Program-made: the position numbers and the translations under genes
From: a virus
DNA: 64,000 nucleotides
Strand: one strand, 5' to 3'
Virus record (IMG/VR): IMGVR_UViG_3300027976_000006
Location: 1 to 64,000 of that record
Shown here: one piece after another, positions 14,273-23,157 of the stretch
Layout: the number at the start of each line of letters is the position of its first letter
Numbering within the stretch: the stretch's first letter is position 1
Notes under the pieces: generated by a model
Seen by the model: only the letters and a program-made list of their open reading frames with translations
Told to the model about the DNA's origin: nothing
Database searches by the model: none

Positions 14273-16105
14273 ATGAAAATTATAGAAAAGTTGTCGGGGT
14301 ACTTTGCAGCAGGCCAATCGGGATTAGTATTAACTTCGGTCGAGCCGGAAGAATGCCTGCGCGAGCTGGCCGAAATGTCTAGATTCTCGCAAGGGGCCGA
14401 GGACAAGCTAGACCTGCTGTTTTGGGACGCAGCGGATGGCGTCACGGATGCGGCAGGAGAGATGGTAAACCTAGAAGAAGAAGACAGCACAAATCAGGAT
14501 ATTGCAGCATTGGGGATTACCCCAACTTCCAAAAAAATAGGATTACATGATACTTTTGTGCTGGTGCTGCGCATGATCAGAGATCGAAGCTACCGAGAGG
14601 CTGCGGGCGAAAGCAGCAACGGGGATAAAAATATACGCATCTTGCTGGTGCGAAACTTTGACAGACACTTGATGCCGCAAGGGCAACAAGGACCAGTGGA
14701 CGGGCTGTTGTTAGCACAAGCTCAGAAAATCATCAACGAAGGGCAAGCTGTGCAAGTATTTCTGATAATGCAAACAACTCCAGAGTTTGAGTTACCTACA
14801 GAGCTTATGGTGCATTGTGAGTATGTGGCACACGATCTACCTGCCAGCGAGGAGCGTAGTAGCATTATTACAGAGCTTGGAGTAGCCGAAGTTAGCCAAG
14901 CGGTGTTAAACGCTACGGCTGGGCTTTCTAGGGCAAAGACTGCTCAGTATGTGGCAGAAACGATGGCAAACTTTGGGTACTTGAACCCAGCTGCTATCTT
15001 TCAGAAGAAAGCGTCGCATTTGAGTCGTGCCTCAAAGCTAGATGTTTGGAGCCCAGAGTTCGTAACACAGATCAAACTTTGGCCGACGCCAGCATGCATT
15101 GAGTTGCAAGAGGCAAGCGATGTAACAATGGTGCAAGAAGAAAGCCATAGCAATAACAAGCAGCTGAAGGAAGGGGAAGTGCGAGTTCGCATCAAATATG
15201 TGAGCAGTGGAAAGAAAGCCATTGAAAAATGGCTAGACCCTATGCCCTTGTCTGACTTTGAAAATAGGTACCGACCTGAGCGAGATTTCTTTTCACTTAA
15301 ATCAGTCGTGGGTTTAAGCGGTTTAAAAGAATTTCTTCGTAAAGGTTTTAGACCTGGTGTTCCAGATCGTGCCCGTATGAAGCATGTTCTAATGCTCGGT
15401 GTCCCAGGCACTGGCAAGTCGTTTACTATGCAATGCTGCTCGGGAGAGTTCAACACTCCGTTGTCTTCAATGCAGGCATCCAATCTGTATTCAAAGTGGC
15501 TTGGTGACACGGACAAGATCTTAGCTAGAATGCTAGCCACAGTTGAGATGATCGGCGGTATTCTTGCCATAGACGAGTTTCAACGATTTCTACCGACTGG
15601 CGGAAGTGGGGGCGAAAGCGGTGGTGTAGAGAGCCGGATGTTGAGCACGCTGCTTAGCTGGTTTAACAATCAGCAGAGTAATTTAGTCTTGTCCGCTGCG
15701 AATAACATCAGCAACCTACCTGACGAGATCACCAGGTCTGGTCGTGTAGATGCGTTAATGTTTGTAGGCTTCCCAGGCCGAGAGGCTAAGGACGCAGCTT
15801 GGCAGATGTACATGCAAAGACACGAGCTTGCCGAACAAGACAGGCCAGAAGATAACTACTGGACTCCAGCAGATATTATGTCTTGCTGCCGGCTAGCCGA
15901 ATTACAAGGCGTATCAATCAAACACGCAAGTCGGTGGATTACACCCTCGTACGAGAAAAACCAAACGCAAATGGACGGGCTGATGGAATGGGCCGAGTCG
16001 GCGGGTTGCATATGCTCCGAAAGCGGAGAACGATTTAAGCGTATAAAAACAAGCTCAGTAACGGGGCCTAAAAAAGTCATCAGAAAAGTAAAAACAATTT
16101 CTTAA
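14273..16105 (+). CDS. Ycf46-like AAA+ ATPase
   Basis: 610 residues from ATG 14273 (SD AAAGGG). The N-terminal domain has the Ycf46-like GQSGLVLTSVEPEECLREL and LLFWDAADGVTD. The AAA+ core has Walker A GVPGTGKS (376-383), Walker B GGILAIDEFQRF (DE 434-435), a KWLGDTDK pore-loop region and an RSGRVDALMFVGFP arginine-finger/sensor region. AAA+ proteins of this type remodel proteins with ATP. In phage the target may be a host process or virion assembly. Operon partners are DUF1257 and DUF2997-like proteins upstream and a nonapeptide-repeat protein 10 nt downstream. Confidence 0.8.
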   Translation: MKIIEKLSGYFAAGQSGLVLTSVEPEECLRELAEMSRFSQGAEDKLDLLFWDAADGVTDAAGEMVNLEEEDSTNQDIAALGITPTSKKIGLHDTFVLVLRMIRDRSYREAAGESSNGDKNIRILLVRNFDRHLMPQGQQGPVDGLLLAQAQKIINEGQAVQVFLIMQTTPEFELPTELMVHCEYVAHDLPASEERSSIITELGVAEVSQAVLNATAGLSRAKTAQYVAETMANFGYLNPAAIFQKKASHLSRASKLDVWSPEFVTQIKLWPTPACIELQEASDVTMVQEESHSNNKQLKEGEVRVRIKYVSSGKKAIEKWLDPMPLSDFENRYRPERDFFSLKSVVGLSGLKEFLRKGFRPGVPDRARMKHVLMLGVPGTGKSFTMQCCSGEFNTPLSSMQASNLYSKWLGDTDKILARMLATVEMIGGILAIDEFQRFLPTGGSGGESGGVESRMLSTLLSWFNNQQSNLVLSAANNISNLPDEITRSGRVDALMFVGFPGREAKDAAWQMYMQRHELAEQDRPEDNYWTPADIMSCCRLAELQGVSIKHASRWITPSYEKNQTQMDGLMEWAESAGCICSESGERFKRIKTSSVTGPKKVIRKVKTIS

Positions 16106-16115
16106 GGAGGATTCA

Positions 16116-16703
16116 ATGTTTTCAAGTCTAATGGCAACTCTGTTAGGGCAAGAGCAAATTAATAAACTTATCAAAGAGGTGGTAGAAGAAAAGTTTAATT
16201 CAGCTTTGATGAATGAAACCATAAAAGGTTTCATAGAAGCTGAGGCAAAAAAAGTGGTTGAAGATTTAGATCTTCAATCGACTATGGCAAAAAAGTGGAA
16301 GTTGGAAGAAATTGCGGAGGCCGTTGCCGATGTCATTGATTTAGATGACTTGGCAGATAAAGTAGTTGCTAACATTGCAGTAAGCGACATAGCCAACGAA
16401 TTGGATTTAGATGACTTGGCAGATAAAGTGGCTAAAAAGATAGATCTTGAAGTGGTTGCAAACAGCGTAGATACAGACGACATCGCTAAAAACATCAAGC
16501 TGGGAAAGCTTGCTCGTGAGTTTAGCCCCAGTGACATTGCGGCAGAGCTCGATTTAAAGAGCATTGCGGAAGAAATAGATCTAAACGATTTAGCAGAAAA
16601 TTTAGATGTGAATGCAGTCGCCACGCGTTTTACAGCAGATTATGCTGCGTTAGCACAAGCTTTGCTGGCTCGTATTAAAAACATGGAAACAGCAGACAAA
16701 TAG
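16116..16703 (+). CDS. Nonapeptide-repeat protein
   Basis: 195 residues, SD AGGAGG. Residues 51-172 are built of 9-residue units of the form D-L-x-D-L-A-x-x-L/I (DLDDLADKV, DTDDIAKNI, SPSDIAAEL, DLKSIAEEI, DLNDLAENL, DVNAVATRF), with the N-terminal 50 residues a helix and the last 20 a helix. The regular spacing of Leu/Ile and Ala predicts a helical solenoid or amphipathic rod. The terminator follows, so it ends this operon. The function is unknown; it may be an AAA-module scaffold. Confidence 0.7.
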   Translation: MFSSLMATLLGQEQINKLIKEVVEEKFNSALMNETIKGFIEAEAKKVVEDLDLQSTMAKKWKLEEIAEAVADVIDLDDLADKVVANIAVSDIANELDLDDLADKVAKKIDLEVVANSVDTDDIAKNIKLGKLAREFSPSDIAAELDLKSIAEEIDLNDLAENLDVNAVATRFTADYAALAQALLARIKNMETADK

Positions 16704-16712
16704 AACACGCAA

Positions 16713-16738
16713 GGGAGCAATCGTGTTGCTCCCTTTTT
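16713..16738 (+). terminator. Intrinsic terminator
   Basis: GGGAGCAA (16713-16720), TTGCTCCC (16726-16733), then TTTTT. A near-identical terminator lies at 30974-30998. Confidence 0.9.
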
Positions 16739-16769
16739 ATTTAAAACCAATTTTTTAAGGGGAACTAGT

Positions 16770-18068
16770 ATGACAAAAGTGCAAAAAGAAATGTTCAATG
16801 CCTCCGGAGAGGCAATAGTGAATAATAAAGCAGTGACCTATTGCACTGTAAAGTTTACGGTAGGCTGGCTCCCGGGATCGATAGGATTTACAGAGCAGGC
16901 CAAGGCTGTGTTAGCCGCCAACCTCGGCACTGACTCTAAGGTTATTAGAGGAGCGTATGCAATCTTAGGTGCGTCAAGAGATTCGCTTATCCAAGAAGGA
17001 GCAGCTCTTAGAAGATTGCTAGCCCTAATCAGGGATGGCTATACAATTCCGGAGTATACCTTGGTGTCTTCCGCTGCTTCCGATGTCTCCCACCTGAAAC
17101 CAGAAAAAATCAAGGGGAGTTATTTGATCGAGTCTTGCAAAGTAGAAGAGTTTATGGAAAGGTTCAGCGACGTTCGTTTGCAGTACCTCATGTGGGGAAA
17201 ACGGGTAGCTGAAACCTCTAACTACGATCGGATCAAGGACGCTGATAGAGTCAGTCTCGCCAAGGATTGGGATATTATATGCAGTAAGTACCCGACTGCT
17301 GCGCAATTGGCGGACTCGATTACATGTGATATGCCCCGCATCGAACCATTCGATGCTACATTCACATTAGCAGATGTTGCACCAGCAACCGCAAAGTACC
17401 TAAGGGAGCAAGCGGAGGCTAGGCTTAATGCATCAGTGGAAGGGGCTACAGCCGAACTCGTAGCTGAGTTCAAAGACATGGTTGAAGCTGTTTCTAAAAA
17501 TTGCGGCAAGAGAATTAGGCTTCTGCCGTCTCTTACGCACAAAAACCAAGAATTGCGTTATGCGGAGGTGCAGCAGATTGTGCAGCATAGCGATGACGAA
17601 GAAGTGCCAGTAGGCAAGGTGCTAATCACCGTGCAGACGGCCAGCTTAAAAACTGGCTCTGTGGACTCGTTTGTCCAGACTGGTAAACCTATAACGATGC
17701 TTATGACAGCAACCGAATACAAGGATTTGCAACCATATGAAACTGAAGAGCATCGAGCGTTGACCCAGTCAGCATTTGAGAATCTTCAGTGGTTAGCGCA
17801 AAAGATCTCAGCAGTAAAAACAATGCTGGGAACAAGCGATCAAGTCAACGACCTAACCAGTCTGGCAGACGAGATCACCGCAACTCTAGGCCAATTAGGG
17901 GGCTCGGCAGCTGATATAACCAAACAGTTAAAGAATTCCAATTTTGCTAGGGCAACAACCAAGCAGACATTTGGCAATTTTTTCAACCGTCTTGTTACGC
18001 AAGACATTGAAATTAAAGCAAAAAGTAAAGCGGCACGCCGCATGATTAAAGTAGGGGGAATCAAGTGA
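16770..18068 (+). CDS. Hypothetical protein, 432 residues
   Basis: Start with SD AAGGGG. Largely helical, with Ala/Lys/Glu-rich stretches (ATAKYLREQAEARLNASVEGATAELVAEF) and a basic C-terminus (KAKSKAARRMIKVGG). Overall composition and size resemble DUF3150-like phage proteins found near AAA ATPases, but this is a weak impression. Its stop overlaps the next GTG. Confidence 0.5.
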   Translation: MTKVQKEMFNASGEAIVNNKAVTYCTVKFTVGWLPGSIGFTEQAKAVLAANLGTDSKVIRGAYAILGASRDSLIQEGAALRRLLALIRDGYTIPEYTLVSSAASDVSHLKPEKIKGSYLIESCKVEEFMERFSDVRLQYLMWGKRVAETSNYDRIKDADRVSLAKDWDIICSKYPTAAQLADSITCDMPRIEPFDATFTLADVAPATAKYLREQAEARLNASVEGATAELVAEFKDMVEAVSKNCGKRIRLLPSLTHKNQELRYAEVQQIVQHSDDEEVPVGKVLITVQTASLKTGSVDSFVQTGKPITMLMTATEYKDLQPYETEEHRALTQSAFENLQWLAQKISAVKTMLGTSDQVNDLTSLADEITATLGQLGGSAADITKQLKNSNFARATTKQTFGNFFNRLVTQDIEIKAKSKAARRMIKVGGIK

Positions 18069-18379
18069 TCGTCTTCATAGAAAAAGACGGAACAACGAAA
18101 GGGTTAGTCAGCCCAGTTACCCAGCTACTCCGGCTGGGTAACATTAGAAGGGTCAGCCACATTGAACCTACTAACGCGGTATTGCGTTGGTTGTTCCATT
18201 GCGTTCGATATCAGGTGGCTGACACCTCTTACCTCGCAGCGTTCACTCGTTGCTGGCCTTGTCAATGGCGTGCAAACATTGTTAACGGGCCTACTATGGG
18301 CCCGTTCAGAAACCGGCAAGATGCCATCAAAGCGGAAGTTCTTTGGATTGAAACAAAATTAGGAGTTAATTATGAATAA
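18065..18379 (+). CDS. Hypothetical protein with Cys residues
   Basis: 104 residues from GTG 18065, overlapping the previous stop (GTGA). It has a Trp/Cys-rich middle (VLRWLFHCVRYQVADTSYLAAFTRCWPCQW) and ends with a helix. No family recognised. Confidence 0.55.
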   Translation: MIVFIEKDGTTKGLVSPVTQLLRLGNIRRVSHIEPTNAVLRWLFHCVRYQVADTSYLAAFTRCWPCQWRANIVNGPTMGPFRNRQDAIKAEVLWIETKLGVNYE

Positions 18380-18959
18380 GTTTAATGATTTGAGCATTGT
18401 GGAAGTTACTGCGCTACAGAAGCTAGCTGAAAAACAACTAAAACAACTGAAGGATGGCGGTGAAGTGGTTGACCCTGGCAACCATGCCTTTAATTTTAAT
18501 GTACATCTTGATGGCAGCATTTCAAGAGAAGCCGACACAAAAGTTTTCCCGCCCTTCTCTTTAGCACAGTTTCTTAAGCCGATGTTGATTAAGTACGCTG
18601 AGGCGCTAGGGAAGGAAGAAGGTCGGCAATGGCTACAGACTTTAATGAACAGCCAAGGGGCTTTAGGTGCGGTGATTCAGTTAGGGTCTGAAGCTGTATT
18701 AATGTCGGCAGGTCCTGAGCTGACTGGCATATGGGCCATTGCCGAAGCAAAGGCCAAAGAAAAGTTTCAAGAAGTGACCCAGAAGGTTGGCAGAGCTGGA
18801 AACACAGTGGTGGTGGGTGCGCTGGAAACATTTCTAGACGTAAACACAGCTAGAGCCAAATTTACTGAGTCGGACTTTGATCCAGCTTCACTGCGCTTGC
18901 CAGATCCAGAGTATCCCCCAATAAAAGCAAAAGTTAAATCAGCCAAGAAAAAGAACTAG
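18372..18959 (+). CDS. Hypothetical protein, 195 residues
   Basis: SD AGGAG; overlaps the upstream gene by 8 nt. Helical N-terminus, a central helix-rich part (IWAIAEAKAKEKFQEVTQKVGRAGNTVVVGALETFLDV) and a Lys-rich C-terminus. Its stop overlaps, by 4 nt, the 3' end of the convergent reverse gene. No family recognised. Confidence 0.55.
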   Translation: MNKFNDLSIVEVTALQKLAEKQLKQLKDGGEVVDPGNHAFNFNVHLDGSISREADTKVFPPFSLAQFLKPMLIKYAEALGKEEGRQWLQTLMNSQGALGAVIQLGSEAVLMSAGPELTGIWAIAEAKAKEKFQEVTQKVGRAGNTVVVGALETFLDVNTARAKFTESDFDPASLRLPDPEYPPIKAKVKSAKKKN

Positions 18960-20134
18960 CCGTGCCCGTAGGCTTTAGCTAGCTCTTCTAGAGTTTTGTC
19001 GTCAATTTCTCTAAACTCTGCTGACTTGCTCAGTTGTGGATGCTGTCCAGCTTCGCTCATCAAGCGTTCAAGCAGCTCCGCATCTGGGCGAGGCAGAGTA
19101 TGAGCAACTTCTGCAATTTTTTCTGGGTCTATGTCAAACCCGCGACACACTTCAGCAGCAAATTCATTGCCGAATAAACTGATCACATCTTCGCGTGCAA
19201 GCTTAGCAAATTGCGACTTGTCGTAAGCGTTACCTGTTTGTAAAGTGCACAACTTACCAATGTCTGCGGCAGCTTTAGTGTAGCTAACTTTAAAAATCAC
19301 ATCTTCGGCTCTTGGTATCAAATCGGTGTATTTGCCTTTAAGCCCAATATTGTGGTCAATTAGATCGACTATTGCGGCTAGCTTAATTAGCTCTTTGGGT
19401 TGCAAAGCGGTGTTGGGTGTGACACGAACAGCCGCAGCGAGTTTTGTAATTGCATCACGCTGGTCTTGTTTCTTGGCAAGTTTTGCACGATTTTCCAACA
19501 TATAACAAACTTCAGCTGGGTCGGGTATTCCACGCCCTGCCTGCTTCTCAATAAAGTCGGTTATATCTTCGCCCATGTTTGCCCCATACCTAGCCGCTTT
19601 CTCCAGAATTTTATTTGAAATTATGTTGCGGTCAACGAATGGTATTCTGTCGCGATTTGATTGTAACCATTCAGCCGCAGTTTTAACTTGCAATGCATTA
19701 GTCATCGGGTAATATCGTTCTTGGCCGCCGTCCTTGCTTTGCCAAACATAGGCATAGCTGCTGTCTGGAAGTTGATCACTACCCCTCAACTCAGCAGCAC
19801 GCTTGACTATTGCGTCATAGGCTGGTCGAATAGCAAAGTAGTCTGCAAACTTTTGAAACCGTTCACAAATTCGACTTTGTTCGTTAGGATGGTATTCGGC
19901 GGATTTCTCGTGAAAGTACGCGGCAGACAGCCAAGTGGCTGGTGCAGAATGACACGCGTATTTTTTATGCACTGGGTCTGCATAAGCAGTGACGGCGATA
20001 GTTTCTGGAACCATTGTGGCTTCCAGATCGGCATTCCGCACAAATTGCGGAAAATCATAACGTTGAGCAATTTTAACCAGCTCAGCTTTATTTTTGTCAC
20101 TTGCAGGGTCTAAAATCACAGAAGGCGAAGGCAT
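18956..20134 (-). CDS. Hypothetical protein, 392 residues, reverse strand
   Basis: ATG at 20134 with SD GAGGAG. Soluble, helical. The middle has an EKAARYGANMGEDITDFIEKQAGRGIPDPAEV segment followed by a Lys-rich helix. It is one of only five genes read to the left. Its start lies 1 nt from the start of the rightward gene at 20136, so each gene's SD is within the other's coding region. No family recognised. Confidence 0.6.
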   Translation of the reverse strand: MPSPSVILDPASDKNKAELVKIAQRYDFPQFVRNADLEATMVPETIAVTAYADPVHKKYACHSAPATWLSAAYFHEKSAEYHPNEQSRICERFQKFADYFAIRPAYDAIVKRAAELRGSDQLPDSSYAYVWQSKDGGQERYYPMTNALQVKTAAEWLQSNRDRIPFVDRNIISNKILEKAARYGANMGEDITDFIEKQAGRGIPDPAEVCYMLENRAKLAKKQDQRDAITKLAAAVRVTPNTALQPKELIKLAAIVDLIDHNIGLKGKYTDLIPRAEDVIFKVSYTKAAADIGKLCTLQTGNAYDKSQFAKLAREDVISLFGNEFAAEVCRGFDIDPEKIAEVAHTLPRPDAELLERLMSEAGQHPQLSKSAEFREIDDKTLEELAKAYGHG

Positions 20135-20135
20135 T

Positions 20136-22373
20136 GTGTCTCTCCTCGATATTCATGCAGGATTAGCATACACGGCGATTGCCCCCTTGATCGGGATGGA
20201 ACCAGCCGTAGCTTACCCAATTTCAGCTAAGTGCCCGTACTGTGAGGCACAAGCTTGGTCTATTAATCAAGATACCAGAACTTTAGAAGAATGGTATTAC
20301 TGTTCCCAGTGTAAAGCCACAGGAACTATCTTGGCAATGGCAGCTGCGAGATTAAATATGCTCCCAGAAGAAGCTATGCAGTATTTAGCCGAACAATTAA
20401 ACCAAACCGTAAGCCCCAGCGATGTCCGATTATACCGGCGTGCTCAGGGCTTTTGTGCAAAATTACAAGAATTATGGAAACAATCTCAATTCGCTACACA
20501 ACTCAAGAGTAAAGAAAATTATAGAGCGTTGGTTCGGCTGGGTTGGAATACGATTAGTCAGATGAGTCCAGAGCGTTACAAGGCTGGGCCTGGTCAGATA
20601 TTAGGCATTTTATCTCCGGAACAGGTGGCTAAGTACGGGAAAGCCAATAAATTACTTAAAAAGAAAGAACCTACGGTACTAGTGCCATACTACCGGTCAC
20701 CCACGCAAGTAGGAGCATTGGCCTGCTTCAACGAAGGTACTGAAGTATTCCTTAACCCAAGAACAGGGGGTGAAGTGGGCTTTGTCGGCCTGCCTTTCTT
20801 GTGGCAGATGCAGTCAGAAAATCTTGTTCTCACCTCGATGTTAACCAATATGGTGCGGCTGCATCTACGCAACTTTAACAGCTCCGAGCTGCCACTGCCC
20901 GTCCTAGCGTGGCGCCAGTTCTTGATTACGGAGCGAAAGAAGCAATGGCCGATGTTGGGAGGAAGACAACTCATTTTTTGGGAATGTCAGCCAACCGCAG
21001 CGTTACTTCACCAAGCTATGCTGGCCAACGCCTCCATAAGTTTCACTGGCCCCGAGGTTATCCGGCAACAAGCCAAAGAAGTTAATGGCGATAGATGGCA
21101 TCGCTGGATGTCGGATATGCCGGCAACAGAAATCTATCAACAGATAGTTCGCACGGCTAAGCCCTACGAAAGGGCCTTACACAACTGGGCAAAATATGCT
21201 GCTCCTGCTGACAAGATTAAGTTGTTACAAGATGCGGAACAACAGAATTGCGAGCTAGCTAAATTAGTACGCTCTCATATTGCACCAAATTTGTTAACGG
21301 AAGTAGGTAGACGCATTAGAGTTCCAATAATGCAAAGAGTTGCAACCATGGGTGGAACTAATTTTATGGTAATAGTAGAAAAGAATAACAAGTGGCACGA
21401 CGATGCGGGAAATGTAAGATTTCCAGGAATTGTCCGTGTGGACAAACTTGTGGTACGCCCGGACAAATCCAAAGAATACATTGGCTACCTACAGACGAAC
21501 AAAGGTAAATATCCATTTCGTGTACCCGTAGAGAAAGCCAACTTAGCGTGGTTGACTGAATTTGGACTAAGCCACGGAATAATATTACAGTCTGATTCTT
21601 TTTACAACATATGGCGTAACCACTGGTTAGAAAGATTTAATCCTTTTGTGGCAGCTTGCCAGATTGAATTGCCTGAAGTGGTTAATGGGCTAGTGTCTAT
21701 CGGCTGGGATGGAAGCGGGTTTCAATTTCGTAACTCTAGGTTGTGTCGAGGAGAGTTTTCTTCAAATCCGGAATTTACATTTCCGGAGGACGCACCAGGA
21801 CCTAAGCAATTAATTTGTCGGCTGCGAGACGATGTAATCGCCGCAATCAGCGATGAAAGTCTAGAATTAGAAATAATCTGGGCTGTTGCTATGGCTATAT
21901 GTGCACAAGTTACTGCACCTGCTGTAGATCTTCCAGCTTATGGTATATGGATAGACCAGTCTGAAAATAACTTGTTTTTACAAGAAGTATATCACAGGTT
22001 TGAAATAAAGTGCGGGTTGCCTCAAGGCTGGGTACATAAATGGCCACGAAAAATTAAAAGGTTTATTACTGCATTGACACAGGAAGATACTGGATTTTTT
22101 ATTACTAGCTTTACAAAAAGGCAATGCCACAGCAACACGACTAATCTAATAAAAGTTACAAACATTCCAGAGAACCTACAACCTCGAAAGGTAACACACA
22201 GTTGTGACAAAATCGTGTTACAGTACCTAAAACAGTTTAGCAAAACAGATCATCCCCAGCCTGCAAGTTGGGAGGCGTGGAAAGATTACACCGTAACACA
22301 GATGCTGCAATTGTTTAGCTTTATAAAATCTAAAGCGCTAGACAATGCGGCAAGCCATCTGCATATAACATAA
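20136..22373 (+). CDS. Primase-like protein with N-terminal zinc ribbon
   Basis: 745 residues. GTG 20136 is preferred to the upstream TTG 20094, because GAAGGCGAAGG lies just upstream and it avoids overlap with the reverse gene. Cys 33, 36, 56 and 59 (CPYC, YCSQC followed by KATG) form a CHC2-like zinc ribbon as in DnaG-type primases. The following domain (YRSPTQVGALACFNE..., then LIFWECQPTAALLHQAML) may be a Toprim-like or DUF927-like region, which would make this a primase or primase-helicase. A separate DnaG-like primase lies at 48667, so its role may differ. Confidence 0.55.
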   Translation: MSLLDIHAGLAYTAIAPLIGMEPAVAYPISAKCPYCEAQAWSINQDTRTLEEWYYCSQCKATGTILAMAAARLNMLPEEAMQYLAEQLNQTVSPSDVRLYRRAQGFCAKLQELWKQSQFATQLKSKENYRALVRLGWNTISQMSPERYKAGPGQILGILSPEQVAKYGKANKLLKKKEPTVLVPYYRSPTQVGALACFNEGTEVFLNPRTGGEVGFVGLPFLWQMQSENLVLTSMLTNMVRLHLRNFNSSELPLPVLAWRQFLITERKKQWPMLGGRQLIFWECQPTAALLHQAMLANASISFTGPEVIRQQAKEVNGDRWHRWMSDMPATEIYQQIVRTAKPYERALHNWAKYAAPADKIKLLQDAEQQNCELAKLVRSHIAPNLLTEVGRRIRVPIMQRVATMGGTNFMVIVEKNNKWHDDAGNVRFPGIVRVDKLVVRPDKSKEYIGYLQTNKGKYPFRVPVEKANLAWLTEFGLSHGIILQSDSFYNIWRNHWLERFNPFVAACQIELPEVVNGLVSIGWDGSGFQFRNSRLCRGEFSSNPEFTFPEDAPGPKQLICRLRDDVIAAISDESLELEIIWAVAMAICAQVTAPAVDLPAYGIWIDQSENNLFLQEVYHRFEIKCGLPQGWVHKWPRKIKRFITALTQEDTGFFITSFTKRQCHSNTTNLIKVTNIPENLQPRKVTHSCDKIVLQYLKQFSKTDHPQPASWEAWKDYTVTQMLQLFSFIKSKALDNAASHLHIT

Positions 22374-22417
22374 CAAGTAAATATGCTGGTGCAGTACCTC
22401 TTTACAAAAAAGTGAGA

Positions 22418-22624
22418 ATGAAAATGATAATAAAAAATAAAAGAGAATTAAAGGAATGGATAACAGAATGGAGTGATGTAGAGGAAGACGACATAGACAA
22501 AGTAATCGATAGGATTTTAAACGACAAAATGAAACCCCCGTTTGGAACAGATTATACAGCCTATCTTCATAGCCTAGGGGTATCGGCAGTAATTATTGGT
22601 GGAAGTAAAGGGGAAGGAGAATGA
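22418..22624 (+). CDS. Small acidic hypothetical protein
   Basis: 68 residues from ATG 22418 (GTG 22412 and ATG 22424 are alternatives; SD weak). Short, acidic and helical (KELKEWITEWSDVEEDDIDKVIDRIL). Overlaps the next gene by 4 nt (ATGA). No family recognised. Confidence 0.5.
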   Translation: MKMIIKNKRELKEWITEWSDVEEDDIDKVIDRILNDKMKPPFGTDYTAYLHSLGVSAVIIGGSKGEGE

Positions 22625-22800
22625 CTCGAAAATTAATAAACCAAGCCCTAGAGGCGATGCTATCTGTTCGTGTTGTGTGCAATGATTTGAACCACAAAAG
22701 GGGAGATCAGCACCAAGACGATGAAACCTGCAAACCATTAGAGAGATGGAACGCCGCAATCGAAGCTTTGTTAAAACATAGGGAGGATAAAAATGGATGA
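22621..22800 (+). CDS. Small phage protein (QALEAM type)
   Basis: 59 residues (MTRKLINQALEAMLSVRV..., ...ERWNAAIEALLKHRE). This helix-pair pattern, with QALEAL near the start and AIEALR near the end, is common among small phage proteins of unknown function. Overlaps neighbours on both sides (ATGA; 8 nt). Confidence 0.6.
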   Translation: MTRKLINQALEAMLSVRVVCNDLNHKRGDQHQDDETCKPLERWNAAIEALLKHREDKNG

Positions 22801-23140
22801 AGAAAGCAACTATGAAAAATACAGGGGCAAATGTAAGGAGTTTAGCGTAGATGCCTGCGCTGAAGATTCAACCTTAACCTTGGTGCGCGGGCATTTTCGT
22901 TGCCCGATCACAGACAAAAGAGAACCTCACTGGTGGACGACTAGACCAGACGGTTCTATCTATGATCCAACACAAAAACAATTTGTATATTGGACAGACG
23001 ATCCTAAAAATTACGAACCTTACGATGGCACTTGCCGCTGCAAAATATGCGACAAGGTTACACTAGAAGAAGACACTTGTTTCTATGGAAAAAACACTTT
23101 TTGCAGTGGTGAATGCTATGACCAATTCTGTCAATTATAA
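22793..23140 (+). CDS. Cys-rich zinc-binding-like protein
   Basis: 115 residues. The C-terminus CRCKICDKVTLEEDTCFYG, then CSGECYDQFC carries two zinc-ligand sets. The Trp/Asp-rich middle (PHWWTTRPDGSIYDPTQKQF) is distinctive. No family recognised. Ends 17 nt before the convergent terminase stop. Confidence 0.6.
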   Translation: MDEESNYEKYRGKCKEFSVDACAEDSTLTLVRGHFRCPITDKREPHWWTTRPDGSIYDPTQKQFVYWTDDPKNYEPYDGTCRCKICDKVTLEEDTCFYGKNTFCSGECYDQFCQL

Positions 23141-23157
23141 AGAAGGACGGGACAAAA

